NCBI GenBank assembly: GCA_009929615.1
Contig: SAAB01000033.1
Coordinates: 1-36,502, forward strand
Direction of reading: 5' to 3'
Length of the DNA: 36,502 nt
Source: Clostridia bacterium
GTDB lineage: Bacteria > Bacillota > Clostridia > Lachnospirales > Lachnospiraceae
Shown: positions 7,897 to 15,054 of the stretch, in pieces
Numbering within the stretch: the first letter of the stretch is position 1
How the letters are laid out: each line of letters opens with the position of its first letter
Program-made: the position numbers and the translations under genes
The notes under the pieces: generated by a model
Seen by the model: only the letters and a program-made list of their open reading frames with translations
What the model was told of the DNA's origin: nothing
The model's database searches: none

Positions 7897-8274
7897 ATGC
7901 CATACAAACCAAAGAAACCATGTGCCTATCCTGGCTGTCCTAACCTTACCGACAAGAAGTATTGTAAAGAGCATGAAAGACTGGAGAACAAACGGTATGA
8001 CCAGTACCAAAGAGACCCAGCTCACAAGAAACGATACGGAAGGACATGGCAAAAGATTAGAGCACGCTATGTTAAGCAGCATCCGTTTTGTGAGATGTGT
8101 CTGAAGGAGGGAAAGATCGTACCGGTTGAACAAGTCCACCACAAGATACCTCTTGCAGAGGGGGGAACACACGACATGGACAACCTGATATCGCTTTGCC
8201 AGTCTTGTCATTCAAGGATTCATGCTGAGCGTGGCGATAGATGGCACAACAAGACCGTCCAGGGGCGGGTCTGA
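7897..8274 (+). CDS. HNH endonuclease (packaging-associated)
   Basis: A 125-residue protein starting MPYKPKKPCAYPGCPNLTDK, with AAAGGAGGAA before ATG 7897. An N-terminal zinc knuckle (CAYPGC, then YCKEH) precedes the HNH core: CEMCLKEGKIV, VHHKIPLAEGG (catalytic His pair), DNLISLCQSCHSRIHAE. Family knowledge: HNH proteins directly beside the small terminase, as in HK97-type phages, work with terminase to cut DNA at cos ends. The gene lies alone between a terminator and a possible cos region, in the expected order HNH, cos, TerS, TerL. Confidence 0.88.
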   Translation: MPYKPKKPCAYPGCPNLTDKKYCKEHERLENKRYDQYQRDPAHKKRYGRTWQKIRARYVKQHPFCEMCLKEGKIVPVEQVHHKIPLAEGGTHDMDNLISLCQSCHSRIHAERGDRWHNKTVQGRV

Positions 8275-8368
8275 TCTGTACGCATACCCCCGGAGGGTAC
8301 CGGTGCTGGCCCTTCACGCACACACACCGCAAAATTAGAGGGGTAATTTGGGAAAGGAGGAATCAACA
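8275..8368. other. Possible cos region
   Basis: The 94 bases between HNH and small terminase hold an inverted TACCC/GGGTA pair (8285-8299), a GC-rich palindromic ACCGGT, a CACACACACC tract and a TTAGAGGGG stretch before the ribosome site. Phages with this gene order usually carry their cohesive-end site here. Evidence is position and symmetry only. Confidence 0.35.
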
Positions 8369-8905
8369 GTGGCTAAAGGAACAAGGCTACCAGGCCAAGG
8401 AAGGCCTAGAAAAAGTACAAAAGAAAAAGCAGAAGCCGGAAATCCAGGGCATAGACCACTGGAGGTTCTGGATATCCCGGAAGCGCTGGGGGCAGTTGAC
8501 CTAGAAGGTGTGGATATGCCACCGGTCAAAGAATACATGAAATCTGCTCAAAGAAACGGTGAGAAATTCTTAGCAGAAGATATATACAAAGAGGTCTGGA
8601 TTTGGCTCAAGAAACTAGGGTGTGAGACGATTGTGTCTCCGCAAATGATAGAACACTACGCAATGGCCCAAGCACGATACATTCAGTGCCAGGAAGCCAT
8701 CTCGCAGTTTGGTTTCCTATCCAAACACCCAACTACCGGATCACCAATGCAGTCACCATACGTTGCCATGGCGACCACATTTGAAAAGCAGGCAACACTG
8801 GCATGGAACTTAATCTTCCAGGTCGTCAAAGAGAACTGCACAAAAGATTTCTCAGGTGAAAATCCAAATGACGAAATGGAACGTCTGCTAAGGTCCAGAA
8901 GTTGA
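8369..8905 (+). CDS. terS: Phage terminase small subunit (P27-like)
   Basis: A 178-residue protein with GTG start at 8369, 8 bases after GGAAAGGAGG; a longer frame from 8348 would include that site. The start reads VAKGTRLPGQGRPRKSTKEK, then AGNPGHRPLEVLD, a typical basic N-terminus of P27-type small terminases. Residues 60-178 are helical (AEDIYKEVWIWLKKLGCETI and AQARYIQCQEAI) and would form the oligomer that recognises packaging DNA and feeds the large subunit. The large subunit gene is 8.2 kb away, an unusually long gap filled with cargo genes. The SAM synthetase follows immediately. Confidence 0.8.
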   Translation: MAKGTRLPGQGRPRKSTKEKAEAGNPGHRPLEVLDIPEALGAVDLEGVDMPPVKEYMKSAQRNGEKFLAEDIYKEVWIWLKKLGCETIVSPQMIEHYAMAQARYIQCQEAISQFGFLSKHPTTGSPMQSPYVAMATTFEKQATLAWNLIFQVVKENCTKDFSGENPNDEMERLLRSRS

Positions 8906-8922
8906 ACAGGAGGGAAATGAAT

Positions 8923-9708
8923 ATGTTCGAAAAAGTAAATCCGAGTCATCCCGATAAACAGGCAGATAGGATTGCAGGTGCAATCGTTGACCTGGCTTAT
9001 CAGATTGAAGAAAATCCAAAGATTGCAGTCGAGGTACTGCTTGGTCATGGTATTTGCCATGTCATCATTGAAACAAGTGTGTATATTAACGAAAGCGACA
9101 TCGAAGCTGCCATCACACGTATTGCAGGAGATGATGTGATTCCTGAAATCCTGCAGGTGGAACAGGATCCACATTTGGCCGATAACCAGAAGGATGGCGT
9201 AAGATGTGGAGATAATGGAATCTTTAAAGGTGTACCTACAAGTAAAGAAGAATCTACACTTTCTCGTATCGCAAAAGAAATCTACACTGTCTATCCATAC
9301 GATGGAAAGTACATTCTGGATGAAGATAAGTTAATCATCTGTCAGTCAATGGCCGACAGTGATGCACTTAAAGAAGCCTATCCAAATGCCATCGTGAATC
9401 CACTTGGTGATTGGTCAGGTGGGCCAAATGTAGATACAGGTGCGACCAATAGAAAGCTTGGTTCTGACATGGGCAGAGCTGTCACAGGAGGAGGACTTCA
9501 TGGTAAGGACCTCTCGAAGGCAGACGTATCTGTAAATATCTACGCATTTTTAAGAGCCAAGAAGGCAGGGGAAGTAATAGAACTTTCCTGCGCTATTGGT
9601 GATGATGAGATTGACGGGCTTCCATATGAAGAAATCGTAGAGATTGCCCGTGATTATATTGATGCAGTTGGTGGCTTTGAGAAATTTGCAGAATGGGGGC
9701 TTATCTGA
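8923..9708 (+). CDS. metK: Short phage-type S-adenosylmethionine synthetase
   Basis: A 261-residue protein. ATG 8923 is preferred over ATG 8917 because AGGAGGG ends 8 bases before it. MetK motifs are present in order: NPSHPDKQADRIAG (ATP-binding HPDK), DNQKDGVRCGDNGIFKG, WSGGPNVDTGATNRKLGSDM, and GGGLHGKDLSKADVS (phosphate and methionine loop). It should make SAM from ATP and methionine. Cellular enzymes have about 380-400 residues, so this version lacks over 100, mostly from the middle. Its stop overlaps the start of a DNA methyltransferase (TGATG), pointing to a coupled supply of methyl donor. Confidence 0.85.
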   Translation: MFEKVNPSHPDKQADRIAGAIVDLAYQIEENPKIAVEVLLGHGICHVIIETSVYINESDIEAAITRIAGDDVIPEILQVEQDPHLADNQKDGVRCGDNGIFKGVPTSKEESTLSRIAKEIYTVYPYDGKYILDEDKLIICQSMADSDALKEAYPNAIVNPLGDWSGGPNVDTGATNRKLGSDMGRAVTGGGLHGKDLSKADVSVNIYAFLRAKKAGEVIELSCAIGDDEIDGLPYEEIVEIARDYIDAVGGFEKFAEWGLI

Positions 9709-10979
9709 TGGAAGAAAAGACAACGCAGTATTATCTGGCGGATGTGGATAGCCTTATCCCTTATGCAAGGAATGCAAGAACCCATTCTGAAGAACAGGTT
9801 GCTCAGATTGCTGCATCCATTCGTGAATTTGGATTCTTGTCTCCGGTAATCGTATCTGGCGACAACACGATTCTTTGTGGACATGGCCGTGTTAGAGCAG
9901 CTCAGAAGCTTGGTCTTAAAAAGGTTCCATGCATCAAAGAAGAGTATCTTACCGAAGCACAGAAGCGTGCATACATCCTGGCAGACAACAAGCTGTCCAT
10001 CAATGCTGGATGGGATGATGAGCTCTTAACTATTGAACTCAAAGACCTGCAGGATGCAGCATTCGACCTTTCAGTTACAGGTTTCTCTGATTCAGAAATC
10101 TCTGCACTGTTTGATGCAGGAAGTGAAGGAGAAGAAGATAACTTCGATGTTGAGGAAGAACTCAAGAAACCATGCTTCTCTAAGAGTGGAGATATCTGGA
10201 AACTTGGAAGACACAGAGTTATTTGTGGAGATTCTACTCTCCCTGAAACCTTCGATAAGCTCTTAGGAGATGTCAAAGCCAACCTGGTGTGTACCGATGC
10301 GCCATACTTTGTGAATCTGGAAAATGCATCCGGCAAGATTGCCAATGACAACCTGGGAGATAAAGAAGCCTATGAGTTTTTGATGAAGGTGTTTACAAAT
10401 CTCAAGGAACACATGGCGATTGATTCTTCCTTTTATGAGTTCTATGCAACGATGAAATCCAGGGTTTTCTATGATGCATTTGAAGATGCAGGATTCAGGG
10501 TTGGTGCGACACTAATCTGGAAGAAACCAAAAGCTCCATTTATGAGAACAGATTGGAAGTTCAACATGGAACCGATCATCTTTGGATGGAGAAAAGATGG
10601 AAAACATAACTGGTATGGAGACCAGAAACAGAAAGCGGTGTTTGAGTTTGATGGAATAAAGAATTCCAAGGAAGATGGATTTGGCCATCCTTCCAGCAAA
10701 CCGATACCGCTTATTGCATACCTTCTAAAGCAGTCTTCCTTAACCAATGGCGTGGTTCTGGATTGCTTCCTTGGATCAGCTTCCACACTTATTGCCTGTG
10801 AGCAGATGGATAGAATCTGCTATGGGGTGGAGCTGGAGGAGAAGTTTGTCGATGTGGCGGTTGAACGCTACAGGGCGTCAGCGCCTGATGGGGAGGTGGT
10901 CTGTATCCGCGAAGGAAAGGAATACAGCTACGACGAGATCAAGGCCATGATGCCAGGGGAGCCAGAAAGTGAAGATTGA
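9708..10979 (+). CDS. ParB-like domain fused to DNA methyltransferase
   Basis: A 423-residue protein starting MEEKTTQYYLADVDSLIPYA. Residues 1-110 are a ParB/sulfiredoxin-type domain (IPYARNARTHSEEQVAQIAA, VSGDNTILCGHGRVRAAQKL). Residues 160-410 are an N4/N6-type DNA methyltransferase, with target motif CTDAPYFVN near 200, HPSSKPIPLIAYLL, and SAM-binding LDCFLGSASTLIACEQ near 350. This fusion is frequent in phages and protects or marks DNA. Two core motifs are unusual: DAPY for DPPY and FLGSA for F-G-S-G, so activity should be tested. The start was chosen from the GGGGG ribosome site and overlap with metK. Confidence 0.87.
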   Translation: MEEKTTQYYLADVDSLIPYARNARTHSEEQVAQIAASIREFGFLSPVIVSGDNTILCGHGRVRAAQKLGLKKVPCIKEEYLTEAQKRAYILADNKLSINAGWDDELLTIELKDLQDAAFDLSVTGFSDSEISALFDAGSEGEEDNFDVEEELKKPCFSKSGDIWKLGRHRVICGDSTLPETFDKLLGDVKANLVCTDAPYFVNLENASGKIANDNLGDKEAYEFLMKVFTNLKEHMAIDSSFYEFYATMKSRVFYDAFEDAGFRVGATLIWKKPKAPFMRTDWKFNMEPIIFGWRKDGKHNWYGDQKQKAVFEFDGIKNSKEDGFGHPSSKPIPLIAYLLKQSSLTNGVVLDCFLGSASTLIACEQMDRICYGVELEEKFVDVAVERYRASAPDGEVVCIREGKEYSYDEIKAMMPGEPESED

Positions 10980-11712
10980 ACCAGGTATGCGATTTGGCAA
11001 ACTTACGGTTATATCTAAGGCTGATGGATATAAGTGGAATTGTGTATGCGATTGTGGCAATGCCACCACTCCCACCGAGCATAACCTCCTTGCGGGGAAA
11101 AGCACGAGCTGTGGGAACTGTGGCAGAAACTACTATCGATATATGGATGACGGGGTTTCAGTTGAAATCATTACGACCAACGGAATACCTGTGTATATCG
11201 ATAAGATCGATGAAGATAAGGTCCGCAAATACAAGTGGAGTGTCTCTGTCGATAAGAAAGGATTCGCCACGGCAGTTACCCCATCTGGAATAAAGATGCA
11301 TGAGTTGATTGTTCCTGGCATTCCGTCAGACATGGAAATTGACCATAAGGATATGAATCGCCTGAACAACAGACGTTCAAATCTTAGATGTGTAACCCAC
11401 CAGCAGAATCAAGTGAATCAAGGACTTCAGAAGAACAATACTTCCGGATATGCAGGTGTGAGCTTTTTTCCTGCAAGAGGAAAATATAGAGCTCGAATTA
11501 AAATATCCGGAAAAGATATACACCTGGGCTATTACCGCGCGATTGAAGAAGCGGTCCAGGCAAGAAACTGGGCAGAGAGATGTCTTTTTGGCCCATACGG
11601 TCAAGCGGATGCAAATATCGATGCCCCTGATTGGATTAAGGAAACCGTCATTATAAAGTGTCTTCCATATTACGAAGGTGCACCATGGACGGCTTACTTT
11701 GATTTTCTTTGA
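10969..11712 (+). CDS. HNH-AP2 homing endonuclease
   Basis: A 247-residue protein with GTG start 10969, overlapping the methyltransferase stop by 11 bases. Residues 1-45 form a zinc ribbon (GKLTVISKADGYKWNCVCDC, then TSCGNCGRN). Residues 110-145 hold HNH_3 motifs (MEIDHKDMNRLNNRRSNLRC). Residues 155-200 are an AP2-type DNA-binding domain (SGYAGVSFFPARGKYRARIK, HLGYYRAIEEA). Such free-standing homing enzymes cut allele sites and copy themselves into them. Its position right behind the methyltransferase marks the left edge of the accessory island and may have helped bring it in. Confidence 0.9.
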   Translation: MKIEPGMRFGKLTVISKADGYKWNCVCDCGNATTPTEHNLLAGKSTSCGNCGRNYYRYMDDGVSVEIITTNGIPVYIDKIDEDKVRKYKWSVSVDKKGFATAVTPSGIKMHELIVPGIPSDMEIDHKDMNRLNNRRSNLRCVTHQQNQVNQGLQKNNTSGYAGVSFFPARGKYRARIKISGKDIHLGYYRAIEEAVQARNWAERCLFGPYGQADANIDAPDWIKETVIIKCLPYYEGAPWTAYFDFL

Positions 11713-11752
11713 ATATCATTCTCTCAGATGAATGATAAATAACTATGATACA

Positions 11753-11853
11753 TTCCGGGCTTCCTTCTTATCTCCTTTCTAGGGAAGCCTGGTTTGTATA
11801 TAAATTTGGTACAACCCGGGCTCTCTTATTTGCTCCTTTAAAAGAGGGCCTGG
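11753..11853 (+). other. Two tandem similar RNA hairpins
   Basis: Hairpin 1 pairs CCGGGCTTCC (11755-11764) with GGAAGCCTGG (11783-11792). Hairpin 2 pairs CCGGGCTCTCTT (11816-11827) with AAGAGGGCCTGG (11842-11853). They lie 61 bases apart and each is followed by TTTGTATAT. Changes between copies keep the pairing, so RNA structure appears to be what is selected. They lie in the leader of the accessory island. Confidence 0.65.
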
Positions 11854-11886
11854 TTTGTATATATTGCCATGTTAACCTCCTATTTT

Positions 11887-11950
11887 TAGTTGCATATATG
11901 TCGAAGAATCCCCTTGCTATATTTTCGATTCAGAGACATATATGTAGCTA
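11887..11950 (+). other. 16-bp inverted repeat before the island
   Basis: TAGTTGCATATATGTC (11887-11902) pairs over all 16 positions (two as G-U) with GACATATATGTAGCTA (11935-11950). An inner GAATC/GATTC pair may form a second stem. The structure ends 12 bases before the AAGGAG ribosome site of the next gene, so it could be an operator or an RNA control element. Confidence 0.6.
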
Positions 11951-11973
11951 CATAAAAAAGAAGGAGTAACCTT

Positions 11974-12606
11974 ATGGAAATCAATTATGGACTTACTGGC
12001 GGCCAAAGAAAAGATTTGGTGAATGCCATCAGTGACATTCTACAAACTAGGCCGAAGTACGCAGGGATGCCAACCTGTGCATATCAAATTGGCGAATTTA
12101 CTGTAACAAAGGAAGGAAACCTCACGTGGGATGAAACCACAACGGATGGCGCAGAACTGATGGAAAAGCTCAAAGACAAAGGATATGGAATTTCTAACAG
12201 CGATGAACTAGTTATTAGTGTTCCAAAAGACTCACTGGATGAAAATGGTATTCAGAGACTTCAGAATCTGGTGGATTCAAAAGGCTCTATCATGAAGCAT
12301 GCTTTTTTACAGGATGAGCTTAAGATTGAAGTGGACGAGGAGAAGATATCCTTCCCATGGTTTGACTTAAAGGATGATGAGCACGTTAAAGCCTACAGCC
12401 AGTTCATCATAGCCATTACAAAGATGGCTAAGGAACAAAAGCGAATCTTAAACAGAGAAAAAGAAGTGGAGAATGAGAAGTATGCATTTCGATGCTTCTT
12501 ACTGCGCCTTGGCTTTATCGGTGACGAGTATAAGAAAACAAGGAAGATACTTCTGGAAAATCTGAGTGGCTCTGCTGCTTTTAAATCAAAGAGGGAGGAA
12601 GCATAA
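11974..12606 (+). CDS. Amidoligase-associated protein (often called virulence-related)
   Basis: A 210-residue protein starting MEINYGLTGGQRKDLVNAIS, with AAGGAG before the ATG. Residues 1-110 look alpha/beta; residues 110-210 are mostly helical and charged. The last 40 residues (KYAFRCFLLRLGFIGDEYKK, then LSGSAAFKS) closely match the end of the amidoligase encoded at 13598-14524 (KYAMRTWLLRMGFIGEEFKT, then LSGDAAFRT). I recall homologues annotated as virulence-related protein in Clostridia prophages. The shared tail suggests that the two proteins bind the same partner or act in one pathway. No catalytic motif is seen. Confidence 0.7.
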   Translation: MEINYGLTGGQRKDLVNAISDILQTRPKYAGMPTCAYQIGEFTVTKEGNLTWDETTTDGAELMEKLKDKGYGISNSDELVISVPKDSLDENGIQRLQNLVDSKGSIMKHAFLQDELKIEVDEEKISFPWFDLKDDEHVKAYSQFIIAITKMAKEQKRILNREKEVENEKYAFRCFLLRLGFIGDEYKKTRKILLENLSGSAAFKSKREEA

Positions 12607-12607
12607 G

Positions 12608-12829
12608 ATGATATTTCCAACTCAAGAAGAACTGAAAAGATTACGAGAAATGTATCCCAAAGGAACAAGAGTGGTCTTGCTTGAAATGGACGATCCCCAA
12701 GCTCCGCCTGTCGGCACAAAGGGTACTGTAAGGTATGTCGATGATGCTGCGGGAATCGGAGTGAACTGGGACAATGGAAGCTCCTTAAGTGCAATTTATG
12801 GAGTGGATAGAATTAAGAAACTTGAATAG
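12608..12829 (+). CDS. DUF4314 domain protein
   Basis: A 73-residue protein starting MIFPTQEELKRLREMYPKGT, one base after the previous stop, with GGGAGGAA as ribosome site. The order KGTRVVLLEMDDPQAPPVGT, GTVRYVDDAAGIGVNWDNGS is that of DUF4314, a small SH3-like barrel fold. The domain is common in Clostridia phages and mobile elements beside the amidoligase-associated protein. Function is unknown; binding to nucleic acid or protein is a fold-based guess. A terminator hairpin starts right after its stop. Confidence 0.85.
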   Translation: MIFPTQEELKRLREMYPKGTRVVLLEMDDPQAPPVGTKGTVRYVDDAAGIGVNWDNGSSLSAIYGVDRIKKLE

Positions 12830-12830
12830 A

Positions 12831-12881
12831 AGGTAGATTGTTTATCTGCCTTTTTCATTAGGAGGGCAGATGATAAACAAT
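12831..12881 (+). promoter_or_regulatory. Terminator with alternative start-blocking stem (attenuator-like)
   Basis: AGGTAGAT (12831-12838) pairs with ATCTGCCT (12844-12851), followed by TTTT: a compact terminator. The same strand of sequence, ATTGTTTAT-CTGCC (12837-12850), can instead pair with GGCAG...ATAAACAAT (12865-12881), which contains the start codon of the next gene, with its AGGAGG in the loop. The two folds exclude each other. Confidence 0.6.
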
Positions 12882-13361
12882 GAATACGAATGCGAAGTAG
12901 AAAAGACGCTACTGGAAAATGGTTATGAAGGAGTCATGTTCTTAACGGACTATTCCTATGACGATGCGCTAGTTGGTGTTTCTACCGATAAGCGTGCAGT
13001 CTATAACTATGACCTGATGGTGGAATGGTTGGTAGAGGAAGAAGGATTTGAAGACGACATTGAAGCGGCTGAATGGATCGACTACAACACAATCCGGGCA
13101 ATTCCTTATTTTGGAAGCACAGCGCCCGTCATATATTATCCAAAGGATTATGAAGGGCAAACTGCTCTGGAGTATCTGGAGGATCATGGATGCGACGATG
13201 AGGTGTGTCTGCTATCTGCTCTTGATGATTGCTTCTTAGGAATCAGTATGGATGATGCACCAGTCTATGATTTTGCACTGGCAGAGAAGATGATACCTGG
13301 AATCAGCTGTCGAGATTACTCCACTATGGATAATCCACCGGTGTTCTTATTGAAACTGTAG
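12870..13361 (+). CDS. Unknown acidic protein with internal repeat
   Basis: A 163-residue, very acidic protein starting MINNEYECEVEKTLLENGYE. It seems to hold two related halves: DALVGVSTDKRAVYNYDLMV near residues 31-50 and DCFLGISMDDAPVYDFALAE near 120-140. Both follow a stretch of Asp and Leu. No metal site, membrane segment or known motif is seen. Acidity and duplication would fit a DNA mimic or an inhibitor protein, but this is speculative. The start codon is buried in the stem described for 12831-12881, so expression is probably controlled after transcription. Confidence 0.65.
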   Translation: MINNEYECEVEKTLLENGYEGVMFLTDYSYDDALVGVSTDKRAVYNYDLMVEWLVEEEGFEDDIEAAEWIDYNTIRAIPYFGSTAPVIYYPKDYEGQTALEYLEDHGCDDEVCLLSALDDCFLGISMDDAPVYDFALAEKMIPGISCRDYSTMDNPPVFLLKL

Positions 13362-13416
13362 CAGGAAAGAATTTACTTCCATCAATGGACTTGGATTGGT
13401 ATAGAATGTAGCTGTC

Positions 13417-13485
13417 ATATGTTCTTCAATCACTGAGGAGCATATAAAGTCCCCGGTGGAGAGTTCATGCAATTCTCCACTTTTT
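13417..13485 (+). terminator. Hairpin followed by rho-independent terminator
   Basis: A 12-bp stem (13417-13428 with 13434-13445, two G-U pairs, loop ATCAC) is followed by a second hairpin, GTGGAGAG (13456-13463) with TTCTCCAC (13473-13480), and then TTTTT. Together they should end transcription before the amidoligase promoter. Confidence 0.75.
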
Positions 13486-13531
13486 ATGTTTCTTAAATAA
13501 GTGCGAATGTTTGCAAAATATGTACAGATAT

Positions 13532-13597
13532 GACTTGCTATTACCTTTGATCAGAGTGATATATATACACGACAAAAGGAACAAAGGAGACACAAGC
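13532..13597 (+). promoter_or_regulatory. Promoter and leader of the amidoligase, shared element A
   Basis: A possible -35 TTGCTA (13535) and -10 GATATA (13558) are 17 bases apart. The block GACTTG...TACACGACAAAAGGA recurs before the gene at 16477 with nearly the same spacing (40 and 39 bases between GACTTG and ACAAAAGG). The ribosome site AAAGGAGA follows. Confidence 0.5.
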
Positions 13598-14524
13598 ATG
13601 AAAAACATGGAAGAAGCAAAGAAACAGACAATCGGGGTTGAGGTTGAAATGAACAACATCACCCGACAGAAGGCAGCCAAGCTTGCAGCAGAATTCTTCG
13701 AAACAGGAAGATATGAAGATACAGCCAGAAGAAACGGATACCAGACCTGGAGCGCTTGGGACCAGCAGGGAAGAGAATGGAAATTCCAGAAGGACGTAAG
13801 CATTGCCGGACCGGATGCTGAAAAGTGCGAAATGGTAACCCCAATCCTTACATACGCCGACATGGAAAACCTGCAGGAGCTGATCAGAGTTCTTAGAAAA
13901 GCAGGAGCCAAGAGCGATGCAACAAGAGGATGTGGAGTACACATTCACATCGGAGCCAAGGGCCACACAGCGCAGAGCTTAAGAAACCTGGCCAACATCA
14001 TGGCAAGTCATGAAAGCTTGATTGCAGAAGCACTTAACCTTGACCAGGGCAGAATGAACAGATACTGCAGAACGGTTGACCCAAACTTCTTAGAACAGCT
14101 CAACAAGAAAAAGCCAACAAACATGGCAGCACTTGCAGACATCTGGTACGGAACACAGAATGCAGACTACGGAAGAAGCCAGCATTACAATTCAAGCCGC
14201 TACCACATGCTTAACTACCACGCAACCTTCACAAAAGGGACAGTTGAGTTCCGCCTCTTCCAATTCGATGCACCGGCCAATGGAAAGCTCAACGGTTTAC
14301 ATGCAGGACAGCTCAAAAGCTACATTCAGCTTTGCCTGGCACTGAGCCAACTGGCCAAGGAAGTAAAGTTTGCAAGCGCCAAGCCACAGCAGAACGAAAA
14401 TCCAAAATACGCAATGAGAACCTGGCTTCTTAGAATGGGATTCATTGGAGAGGAATTCAAAACAGCCAGAGAAGTACTTACAAAAAGATTGAGTGGCGAC
14501 GCTGCATTTAGAACCGCAAGATAG
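13598..14524 (+). CDS. Phage amidoligase (glutamine synthetase-like COOH-NH2 ligase)
   Basis: A 308-residue protein starting MKNMEEAKKQTIGVEVEMNN; ATG 13598 follows AAAGGAGA by about 8 bases. Amidoligase_2 features are visible: GVEVEMN near residues 13-19 (metal-binding acids), RGCGVHIHIGAKG near 112-124, YHMLNYHATF near 206-215, and TVEFRLFQFD near 219-228. The family uses ATP to join a carboxyl to an amine, making peptide or isopeptide bonds. It is known from phages and bacteria beside cyclotransferases of the AIG2 type, as here. The tail resembles the 11974 protein. Codons favour AAC, ACA, GCA and AGA strongly, unlike many neighbours. Confidence 0.85.
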   Translation: MKNMEEAKKQTIGVEVEMNNITRQKAAKLAAEFFETGRYEDTARRNGYQTWSAWDQQGREWKFQKDVSIAGPDAEKCEMVTPILTYADMENLQELIRVLRKAGAKSDATRGCGVHIHIGAKGHTAQSLRNLANIMASHESLIAEALNLDQGRMNRYCRTVDPNFLEQLNKKKPTNMAALADIWYGTQNADYGRSQHYNSSRYHMLNYHATFTKGTVEFRLFQFDAPANGKLNGLHAGQLKSYIQLCLALSQLAKEVKFASAKPQQNENPKYAMRTWLLRMGFIGEEFKTAREVLTKRLSGDAAFRTAR

Positions 14525-14603
14525 GGACACAGTTCCTTACCTTCCTACCTGGCCCGGGTGATAAGGGTCCTTAGGTGGTAGAAGGGTAAAGAAGTGTGCC
14601 CTT
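14523..14603 (+). other. Long structured RNA between amidoligase and cyclotransferase
   Basis: Nested complementary arms run across 80 bases: AGGGACAC with GTGTGCCCT at the outside, TTCCTTACC with GGTAAAGAA next, TTCCTACCT with AGGTGGTAGAA inside, and CCC with GGG near the loop. The result is one long, slightly bulged stem without T run. It may be a processing or stability element, or a small RNA. Confidence 0.5.
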
Positions 14604-14625
14604 AAAGAAAAGGAGAATAAAAACT

Positions 14626-15054
14626 ATGAAGTATTACTTAGCTTATGGAAGCAACCTCAACAAGGAACAGATGCAGATGCGCTGTCCAGGAGCAGTTCCG
14701 ATCGGAACGACGATGTTGGAAGGATATGAACTGCTGTTTAAAGGTAGTGCAGTTGGTGTTCTTACCATCGAGAAGAAAAAGGGTGGCAAGGTTCCTCTTG
14801 GCATCTGGCAGGTAAACGAGGAACATGAAAAGGCGCTGGATAGATACGAGGGATTCCCAACCCTCTACTACAAAAAGGAAATACCGATCACCGATGGTAA
14901 GACAGGGTTCATCTACATCATGCATGAGGATAGAAAGCTATGCCACACAAGCCAGCGTTACTACGATATCTGTAAAAGAGGATATGAGGATTTTGGATTC
15001 GACGTGAAGTATCTGGAAGAAGCGTTAAAAAGAAGCACGGAGGAATTTGAGTGA
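14626..15054 (+). CDS. Gamma-glutamylcyclotransferase (AIG2-like)
   Basis: A 142-residue protein starting MKYYLAYGSNLNKEQMQMRC; AAAAGGAG precedes the ATG. The family signature YGSNL at residues 7-11, the stretch GYELLFKGSAVGVLTIEKKK, IWQVNEEHEKALDRYEGFP and YYKKEIPI identify the GGCT/AIG2 fold, with Glu in DRYEGFP (about residue 75) as likely catalytic acid. The family releases 5-oxoproline from gamma-glutamyl amines. In the amidoligase neighbourhood it would remove or trim gamma-glutamyl bonds made by the ligase, or recycle its substrate. It overlaps the next gene (TGATG). Confidence 0.88.
   Translation: MKYYLAYGSNLNKEQMQMRCPGAVPIGTTMLEGYELLFKGSAVGVLTIEKKKGGKVPLGIWQVNEEHEKALDRYEGFPTLYYKKEIPITDGKTGFIYIMHEDRKLCHTSQRYYDICKRGYEDFGFDVKYLEEALKRSTEEFE

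Noticed and set aside
10969-11712. Group I intron around the homing endonuclease
   Set aside because: The methyltransferase frame ends normally just inside the endonuclease start, and no split gene continues after it.
11745-11969. A 74-codon protein in the leader of the island
   Set aside because: The frame lacks a ribosome site and lies across paired RNA stems, which explain the sequence better.
14523-14603. tRNA gene
   Set aside because: The arms form one long stem rather than a cloverleaf, and no T-arm consensus or CCA end is seen.
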